Shown here in pieces: positions 58,135 through 64,000 of a stretch of 64,000 bases of DNA (position 1 is its first letter; each line of letters begins with the position of its first letter). The notes beneath the pieces were generated by a model. The model ran no database searches and was not told where the DNA came from. It worked only from the letters and a program-made list of their open reading frames with translations. The DNA is from CAHJXF01 sp038240015 (GTDB lineage: Bacteria > Pseudomonadota > Gammaproteobacteria > Burkholderiales > Burkholderiaceae_D). Position numbers and translations under genes: made by a program. The DNA is taken from contig JBBSEF010000010.1 of the NCBI GenBank assembly GCA_038240015.1, positions 9,453-73,452 on the forward strand. The letters run 5' to 3'.

Positions 58135-59595
58135 ATGCGTTTGAGTCAAAAAGCCCTCACGTTCGACGACGTACTGCTGGTCCCCGCCTACTCGGCCATC
58201 CTCCCTCGCGATACCGATCTCACGACGCTGCTCACGCGCGGCATCAAGCTCAGCATCCCGCTGATCTCCGCGGCGATGGACACCGTCACCGAAGGCCGCC
58301 TCGCGATTGCGATGGCGCAGGAAGGCGGCATCGGCATCATCCACAAGAACATGACCGGCAAGGAGCAGGCGCGCGAAGTCGCGCGGGTCAAGCGTTTCGA
58401 ATCGGGCGTGCTGCGCGATCCGATCACGATTCCGCCGTCGATGAAGATCCGTGACGTGATCGCGCTGACGCATCAGCACGGCATCTCGGGCTTTCCGGTG
58501 GTCGAAGGCAAGCAGGTGGTTGGCATCATCACCAACCGCGACCTGCGCTTCGAAGAGGAGCTCGACGCCGAAGTGCGCGACAAGATGACGCCGCGCGACA
58601 AGCTCATCACGGTCAAGGAAGACGCGTCGCTTGACGAAGCCAAGCGGCTGATGAATCGCCATCGGCTCGAGCGCGTGGTGGTCGTCAACGGAGACTTCGA
58701 ACTGCGCGGGCTGATCACGGTGAAGGACATCCAGAAGGCGGTCGAACATCCGCACGCGTCGAAGGACGAGCAGGGCAAGCTGCGCGTGGGCGCGGCGCTC
58801 GGCATCGGTGCGGACACCGATGAGCGCGCCGAGGCGCTGGCAGCGGCGGGAGTCGACGTGTTCGTGGTCGACACCGCGCATGGACACAGCGCCAACGTGC
58901 TCGCGAGAGTCAAGGCGATCAAGACGCAGTATCCGAACATCCAGGTGATCGGCGGCAACATCGCCACCGGCGACGCCGCGAAAGCGTTGGCCGATCATGG
59001 CGCCGATGGCGTCAAGGTGGGCATCGGTCCGGGGTCGATCTGCACGACGCGCATCGTGGCGGGTGTCGGCGTGCCGCAGATCACGGCGATCGCCAACGTC
59101 ACCAAGGCGCTGGCAGGCACCGGCATCCCGGTGATCGCCGATGGCGGCATCCGTTATTCGGGAGACATCTCGAAGGCGATCGCGGCAGGCGCATCGTGCG
59201 TGATGATGGGCAGCCTGTTCGCGGGCACCGAGGAGGCGCCGGGCGAAGTGATTCTGTTCCAGGGCCGCTCATACAAGGAATATCGCGGCATGGGTTCGTT
59301 GGCCGCAATGACCGAAGGCTCGGCCGATCGCTACTTCCAGGACCCCAGCAACAACATCGACAAGTTCGTCCCCGAAGGCGTCGAAGGGCGCGTGCCTTAC
59401 AAAGGATCGGTCGCCGCGATTCTTTTTCAGATGGTCGGCGGCCTGCGGCAGAGCATGGGCTACTGCGGATGCGCCACCATCGACGATCTGCGCAACAAGG
59501 CCGAGTTCGTCGAGATCACCACCGCGGGCATACGCGAGTCGCACGTGCACGACGTGCAGATCGTCAAGGAAGCACCGAACTATCGCGTCGAGTAG
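58135..59595 (+). CDS. guaB: Inosine-5'-monophosphate dehydrogenase
   Basis: GuaB oxidises IMP to XMP in GTP synthesis. The 486-residue product has a TIM barrel split by a CBS pair (about 93-205; GISGFPVVEGKQVVGI). Catalytic Cys303 lies in GPGSICTTRIV, and the flap RYFQDPSNNIDKFVPEGVEGRVPY follows. Length and motifs are normal. guaA, the next enzyme, lies downstream but is separated by an MFS gene. Confidence 0.97.
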   Translation: MRLSQKALTFDDVLLVPAYSAILPRDTDLTTLLTRGIKLSIPLISAAMDTVTEGRLAIAMAQEGGIGIIHKNMTGKEQAREVARVKRFESGVLRDPITIPPSMKIRDVIALTHQHGISGFPVVEGKQVVGIITNRDLRFEEELDAEVRDKMTPRDKLITVKEDASLDEAKRLMNRHRLERVVVVNGDFELRGLITVKDIQKAVEHPHASKDEQGKLRVGAALGIGADTDERAEALAAAGVDVFVVDTAHGHSANVLARVKAIKTQYPNIQVIGGNIATGDAAKALADHGADGVKVGIGPGSICTTRIVAGVGVPQITAIANVTKALAGTGIPVIADGGIRYSGDISKAIAAGASCVMMGSLFAGTEEAPGEVILFQGRSYKEYRGMGSLAAMTEGSADRYFQDPSNNIDKFVPEGVEGRVPYKGSVAAILFQMVGGLRQSMGYCGCATIDDLRNKAEFVEITTAGIRESHVHDVQIVKEAPNYRVE

Positions 59596-59631
59596 TCGAC
59601 TGATCCGCAGCGTGCGCCGCACGACGAACGC

Positions 59632-60906
59632 ATGAACGACATCGCAAACGCGACGGCATCGAGGCGGCAAGCCGCGGTTCCGTTCATCCTGATCTGCGTA
59701 CTGCTCGACGTGCTCGGCTTCGGACTGATCATTCCGGTGCTGCCCTCGCTGGTCGGCGAGTTCACGGGCGCCCGCGATGCGCAGGCGTACTGGTACGGCG
59801 TGCTTACCGCGGTCTATGGCGTCATGCAGTTCACGTGCGCGCCGCTACTGGGCGCTCTGTCGGACCGCTATGGCCGCAGGCCCGTGATGCTGTTTGCGAT
59901 CGCGGGCCTGGGCCTGGACTTCCTGCTGATGGCGGTGGCGCCGTCGCTGGCCTGGTTGCTGATTGCACGCATCATCGGCGGCGCGACTGCGGCGAACTTC
60001 TCGGTCGCGAGCGCATATATCGCCGATGTCACCGAGCCCGATAAACGCTCCAAAGCGATGGGCTTGATTGGCGCCGCGTTTGGTATCGGCTTCATCATCG
60101 GTCCGGTGGTCGGCGGCTTGCTCGCTGGCATCAGCCTCCGATTGCCGTTCTATGTCGCTGCGTGTCTCGCGTTGATCAACGTGGCGTACGGCTACTTCGT
60201 ATTGCCCGAATCCTTGCCGCTCGATCGCCGTGCGCCCTTCGTGCTGGCGAAGGCCAATCCGTTCTCGGCGCTCAAGGGCTTGCTGCAATTGCGCGGCGTC
60301 GGCGGCCTGGTGTGGGTTTATGCCTTCACGACACTCGCCCAATTCATTCTGCATTCGACGTGGGTGCTGTTCACGACGTTTCGCTTTGACTGGACGCCGC
60401 GCGAAAACGGCATCTCGCTTTTTGTCGTCGGATTTTCCGCGGCGATTGTGCAGGGCGTTTTGCTCGGCATGTTGTTGAAGCGTTGGGGCGAAGTGCGCAC
60501 GACTCTGATCGGCCTCACCTCAGCGGCCATCGCCTTCATCCTTTATGGACTCGCGCAGCAAGGGTGGATGATGTATGCGGTGATTGCGGCCAATGCGCTA
60601 GGCTTCGCGGTTGGCCCCGCATTGCAGGGACTGATTTCGAACAACGTCGATCCGAAGGCACAGGGCATCACGATGGGTTCACTGAGTGCGCTCGCGAGCA
60701 TCATGACCGTGCTCGCGCCGCTGATCGGTGCGCCGTTGCTCGCTGCCGTCAGCCACTTGCCTCCGAGCGATTGGCGCGTCGGCGCGCCGTACTTTGCGAG
60801 CGCCGTTCTGCAGGTGATCTCGCTGGTCATTGCGATCCGACATTTTCGTTCGCATCGCATCAAGCTGTCGGTGTCGGTCGCCGATCCAGAAATCATCGCA
60901 CCCTGA
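59632..60906 (+). CDS. MFS transporter, TetA-like drug/proton antiporter family
   Basis: The 424-residue product has twelve predicted membrane segments. Motif A is GALSDRYGRRP in loop 2-3, and the N-terminal signature is LDVLGFGLIIPVLPSLV. It belongs to the DHA1 group near tetracycline exporters, but substrate cannot be inferred. Its placement between guaB and guaA, 36 bases after the former and 3 before the latter, suggests co-transcription with GMP synthesis. Purine or analogue export is only a thought. Confidence 0.88.
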   Translation: MNDIANATASRRQAAVPFILICVLLDVLGFGLIIPVLPSLVGEFTGARDAQAYWYGVLTAVYGVMQFTCAPLLGALSDRYGRRPVMLFAIAGLGLDFLLMAVAPSLAWLLIARIIGGATAANFSVASAYIADVTEPDKRSKAMGLIGAAFGIGFIIGPVVGGLLAGISLRLPFYVAACLALINVAYGYFVLPESLPLDRRAPFVLAKANPFSALKGLLQLRGVGGLVWVYAFTTLAQFILHSTWVLFTTFRFDWTPRENGISLFVVGFSAAIVQGVLLGMLLKRWGEVRTTLIGLTSAAIAFILYGLAQQGWMMYAVIAANALGFAVGPALQGLISNNVDPKAQGITMGSLSALASIMTVLAPLIGAPLLAAVSHLPPSDWRVGAPYFASAVLQVISLVIAIRHFRSHRIKLSVSVADPEIIAP

Positions 60907-60909
60907 CGC

Positions 60910-62562
60910 ATGTCCACGCACAGCAAAATCCTCATTCTCGATTTCGGCTCGCAGGTCACGCAGTTGATCGCGCGACGCGTCCGCGAAGCGCACGTGTTCT
61001 GCGAAGTCCATGCGAGCGATGTCGACGATGCCTTCATCCGCAACTACGCAAGCGACGGCGCCGATGGTGAAGGTGGCGAGTTGTGCGGCGTGATTCTTTC
61101 CGGCAGTCACGCGAGCACTTACGAAGACCGCGATCTGCGCGCGCCCCAGGCGGTGTTCGAACTCGGCGTTCCGGTACTCGGCATCTGCTACGGCATGTTC
61201 GCGATGACGGTGCAGCTCGGAGGCGTTGTCGAGGCGAGCGATCGACGCGAGTTCGGACTCGCCGAAGTGCGCGCGCGCGGTCATACGGCATTGCTCGACG
61301 GCATCGCCGATCGCGTCACCTCCGAGGGCCACGGCATGTTGAAGGTGTGGATGAGCCACGGCGACAAGGTCACGACGATGCCGCCGGGCTTCAAGCTGAT
61401 GGCCTCGACCGACAACTGCCCGATCGCGGGCATTGCCGATGAAGAGCGCCGTTTCTTCGGCGTGCAGTTCCACCCCGAGGTCACGCACACGATGCAGGGC
61501 AGGGCGATCCTCGAGCGCTTCGTGCTCGACCTGTGCGGTGCGAAGCCCGACTGGGTGATGCGCGACTACGTCGAAGAAGCGGTCGAGAAGATTCGCGCGC
61601 AGGTCGGCAGCGACGAGGTCATCCTCGGATTGTCGGGCGGCGTCGATTCTTCAGTGGCCGCGGCGTTGATCCATCGCGCGATCGGCGATCAGCTGACGTG
61701 CGTGTTCGTCGATCACGGCCTGTTGCGTCTGGGCGAGGCCGAGCAGGTGATGCGCACGTTCGCCGATCACCTCGGGGTCAAGGTGATTCACGTCGATGCG
61801 AGCGCAGCCTTCCTCGGCAAGCTCGCGGGCGTGGCCGATCCCGAAGCCAAGCGCAAGATCATCGGTCGCGAATTCGTCGAAGTCTTTCAGACCGAGTCGG
61901 CGAAATTGAAAGACGCGCGGTGGCTGGCGCAGGGAACGATCTACCCCGACGTGATCGAGTCGGCCTCATCGAAAGTCGGCAGCGCAAAGAAAGCCACGAC
62001 CATCAAGAGCCATCACAACGTGGGCGGGCTGCCTGAATCGTTGCATCTGCAACTACTCGAGCCGTTGCGTGAATTGTTCAAGGACGAGGTCCGTGAACTC
62101 GGCGTCGCGCTCGGCCTCCCTCGTGACATGGTGTATCGCCATCCGTTTCCGGGGCCGGGGCTTGGCGTGCGCATCCTCGGTGAGGTCAAGCGCGAATATG
62201 CCAACCTGCTCAGGCGTGCCGATGCGATCTTCCTCGAAGAGCTTCGTGCGACGCCCTTCGTTCCGGCAGTCGGGACGAGTGCCGAAGAGCACATGCGCAA
62301 CTGGTACGACGCGACCTCGCAGGCGTTCGCGGTGTTTCTTTCGGTGAAGTCGGTCGGCGTGATGGGCGACGGCCGCACTTACGAATGGGTGGTCGCTTTG
62401 CGCGCCGTGCAGACCACCGACTTCATGACCGCACACTGGGCGCCGCTGCCGCACGATCTGCTTGCCCGCGTCTCGAATCGCATCATCAATGAAGTGCGCG
62501 GCATCAATCGCGTGGTGTACGACATCTCTGGCAAGCCGCCGGCAACGATCGAGTGGGAATAA
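60910..62562 (+). CDS. guaA: GMP synthase (glutamine-hydrolysing)
   Basis: GuaA aminates XMP to GMP. The 550-residue product has the class I glutamine amidotransferase domain with nucleophile Cys93 in GICYGMF and the His/Glu pair in FHPEVTHT. The ATP-pyrophosphatase P-loop is LSGGVDSSV. The dimerisation domain has RHPFPGPGLGVRILG and ends GKPPATIEWE. Position 97, four after the nucleophile, is Phe where the family consensus GxCxGxQ has Gln. SGSHAST replaces the commoner SGGPxS, as I recall from other Burkholderiales. No other key loss is seen. Confidence 0.96.
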   Translation: MSTHSKILILDFGSQVTQLIARRVREAHVFCEVHASDVDDAFIRNYASDGADGEGGELCGVILSGSHASTYEDRDLRAPQAVFELGVPVLGICYGMFAMTVQLGGVVEASDRREFGLAEVRARGHTALLDGIADRVTSEGHGMLKVWMSHGDKVTTMPPGFKLMASTDNCPIAGIADEERRFFGVQFHPEVTHTMQGRAILERFVLDLCGAKPDWVMRDYVEEAVEKIRAQVGSDEVILGLSGGVDSSVAAALIHRAIGDQLTCVFVDHGLLRLGEAEQVMRTFADHLGVKVIHVDASAAFLGKLAGVADPEAKRKIIGREFVEVFQTESAKLKDARWLAQGTIYPDVIESASSKVGSAKKATTIKSHHNVGGLPESLHLQLLEPLRELFKDEVRELGVALGLPRDMVYRHPFPGPGLGVRILGEVKREYANLLRRADAIFLEELRATPFVPAVGTSAEEHMRNWYDATSQAFAVFLSVKSVGVMGDGRTYEWVVALRAVQTTDFMTAHWAPLPHDLLARVSNRIINEVRGINRVVYDISGKPPATIEWE

Positions 62563-62944
62563 TTCGGAGTGCTTCGGCGACTTTCGAAGACTATCGGAAG
62601 TTCTCGTTGATAGATTGATCCGTATACGCGGATCAGTCGCTGTCGTGGCGGATCGGCGAAGCGGTCGCATCACCGGGCCACGCGATCCATGTTCCAGGAT
62701 GGAGGAGACGCTGGGCCCGGTGGGATACAACGCGATGCGTGGGCACGGCGGCATGACGGCACGCATCGTGGAAGGTGGCCGAAGCCGGGGTGATCGCGTG
62801 CGCCTCGGGTAAGGCCTTCGACAAACTCGCGCAACCCGGGCGAAGGCTGGGGGCCCGATTGCGCCCGTCAATTTGTCGCGCGGAATACCTATCCGTAACC
62901 CCATCGATCGCCCTCGCCGTCGCCCTCGCTGCTACTCTCCTGCG
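62563..62944. other. Intergenic stretch with no clear gene
   Basis: These 382 bases between guaA and the cyclase gene hold only short overlapping frames without family resemblance. I see no strong terminator or promoter. A 7-base inverted repeat GCCTTCG (62814-62820) / CGAAGGC (62841-62847) is listed separately. Confidence 0.6.
62814..62847. repeat. Inverted repeat resembling a REP-like element
   Basis: GCCTTCG and CGAAGGC flank a 20-base spacer that reads ACAAACTCGCGCAACCCGGG. The pattern CCTTCGACAA ... GGGCGAAGG resembles a common dispersed palindrome in proteobacteria. Only one copy is seen here. Confidence 0.4.
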
Positions 62945-64000
62945 ATGTCCGATGAGTTGCTACGCCTCGAATCAGGAATTGCCGCACTCGAAGTGCAGCG
63001 CGCGCTGCTGGGTGACGCCGTCGTCGATGCCGCGATCACCGGTCTCAGGACAAGGATCGACACGCTGAGGTCCGCAGCCGCGCCGCCGCCCAAGCAAGCG
63101 CAGACCCTCAGGCAAGTGAGCATCCTCTTCCTCGACGTGGTGGGCTCTACCACCCTGAGCCAACACCTCGACCCCGAGGAGATCAGCGGCGTGATGGACG
63201 GCGCGCTCGCGCGCGGCACGTCCCTCGTCGAAGCGCATCGGGGCCGCGTCCTGCAATACGCGGGGGACAACCTGCTCGCCGCGTTCGGCGCCGATGAAGC
63301 GAAGGAAGACGACGCCGAGCGCGCCGTGCGTTGCGGGCTCTCACTACTCGCCCTCGGCAAGACACTGGCAACGGAAGTGAAGGCCGCGCACGGCCACGCC
63401 GGCTTCGACGTACGCGTCGGCATCCACACCGGTGGCGTGCTGCTCGGGGGCGGCGTCGACGACGGCGACACCATCCGCGGCATCGCGGTCAATATCGCGG
63501 CGCGCATGGAGCAGACGGCGCCCGCCGGCGCGCTGCGCATCAGCCACGACACGTACGCGCAGGTGCGCGGCGTATTCGACGTGACGCAGCAGGAGGCGCT
63601 GACGGTCAAGGGCGTCGATGCGCCGGTCGCGAGCTACCTGGTGCTTCGCGTCAAGCAGCGAGCGTTCCGCGTCGAGGCGCGCGGCATCGAAGGCGTGGCC
63701 ACGCGGATGATCGGCCGCGACGCGGAGCTCGAAGCGTTGCAGGAGGCGTTCAAGCGACTCGTGCGACCAGGCGCGGGACTCGAGCGCGTGCTGGTCGTGT
63801 CCGACGCAGGCGTCGGCAAGAGCCGCCTCCTGTACGAGTTCCGCAACTGGGCCGAGGCCCGGTCCGAGCGCTACTTCGTCTTCCAGGCGCGCGCCACCCC
63901 GCAGATGCAGGGGCAGGCCTACGGGATGCTGCGCGATCTGCTGGCGTGGCGCCTACAGATCGGCGAGGGCGACAGCATGGACGTCGCGAAGCGGAAGCTC
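62945..64000 (+). CDS. Class III nucleotide cyclase fused to a P-loop ATPase (partial)
   Basis: The frame is open from ATG 62945 to the window end (352 codons), so the 3' part is missing. A short N-terminal helix (MSDELLRLESGIAALEVQRA) precedes a class III cyclase domain. Its metal residues are Asp64 (LFLDVVGST) and Asp108 (GDNLLAAFG), and its transition-state residues are Asn183 and Arg187 (VNIAARME). A P-loop follows near 286-293 (SDAGVGKS), with Ser where the first Gly of Walker A is usual. This cyclase-AAA architecture normally continues into TPR repeats. Whether it makes cAMP cannot be judged. No strong ribosome site precedes the ATG. Confidence 0.88.
   Translation, partial: MSDELLRLESGIAALEVQRALLGDAVVDAAITGLRTRIDTLRSAAAPPPKQAQTLRQVSILFLDVVGSTTLSQHLDPEEISGVMDGALARGTSLVEAHRGRVLQYAGDNLLAAFGADEAKEDDAERAVRCGLSLLALGKTLATEVKAAHGHAGFDVRVGIHTGGVLLGGGVDDGDTIRGIAVNIAARMEQTAPAGALRISHDTYAQVRGVFDVTQQEALTVKGVDAPVASYLVLRVKQRAFRVEARGIEGVATRMIGRDAELEALQEAFKRLVRPGAGLERVLVVSDAGVGKSRLLYEFRNWAEARSERYFVFQARATPQMQGQAYGMLRDLLAWRLQIGEGDSMDVAKRKL

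Noticed and set aside
57868..58998. Upstream extension of the DUF4124 frame through antisense guaB
   Set aside because: The signal peptide at 57867 with a ribosome site marks the real start; the extension has shadow composition.
62462..62812. Frame starting within guaA and running into the following gap
   Set aside because: It begins inside guaA in another frame and its product has no recognisable features.

Overview
The window is a GC-rich stretch of core chromosome from a betaproteobacterium, most likely Burkholderiales. This rests on gene order (tRNA-Leu, tig, clpP, clpX, lon, hupB, tRNA-Val, tRNA-Asp, ppiD; rpsB to rnhB; smc, zipA, ligA) and on the protein sequences. No 16S rRNA or other species marker is present, so I do not name a genus. 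Genes are densely packed, and several pairs share ATGA or GTGA stop/start overlaps.

Layout. 1-9300: tRNA-Leu(UAG), the proteostasis block tig-clpP-clpX-lon, HU (hupB), tRNA-Val(UAC), tRNA-Asp(GUC) and the periplasmic foldase ppiD. 9300-16900: a universal stress protein on the plus strand. It is followed by a minus-strand series read queF, dapD, pilU-like, dapE, prmB, yheS-like (queuosine precursor, lysine/diaminopimelate, pilus retraction, ribosome modification/rescue). 17092-26335: smc, zipA, ligA, galU, a methylthiopurine phosphorylase and def on plus. 26342-30787: an RsuA/RluF-type pseudouridine synthase, glnD and map on minus. 31011-46676: a long plus-strand run, rpsB-tsf-pyrH-frr-uppS-cdsA-dxr-rseP-bamA-skp-lpxD-fabZ-lpxA-lpxB-rnhB-SpoU methyltransferase. 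It links translation, UMP kinase, undecaprenyl and phospholipid synthesis, isoprenoids, outer-membrane protein assembly and lipid A. 46696-50856: a very large seven-PAS GGDEF-EAL protein on minus. 50965-54438: divergent ppsR and ppsA. 54482-55878: nfeD and a QmcA-type stomatin. 55916-57867: smpB, ratA, rnfH and a small secreted DUF4124 protein. 58135-62562: guaB, an MFS exporter and guaA. 62945-64000: the start of a class III nucleotide cyclase fused to a P-loop ATPase, cut by the window end.

I see no CRISPR array, prophage, insertion sequence or obvious genomic island. The more unusual signals are sequence-level. They include a His-rich repeat insertion in trigger factor, a hairpin/terminator-like leader before smc, and a palindromic dispersed-type repeat between tsf and pyrH. 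There are also a Gln-to-Phe change beside the GuaA amidotransferase nucleophile, recurrent 12-bp tandem duplications, and the PAS-rich c-di-GMP protein. None of these by itself proves a new system.
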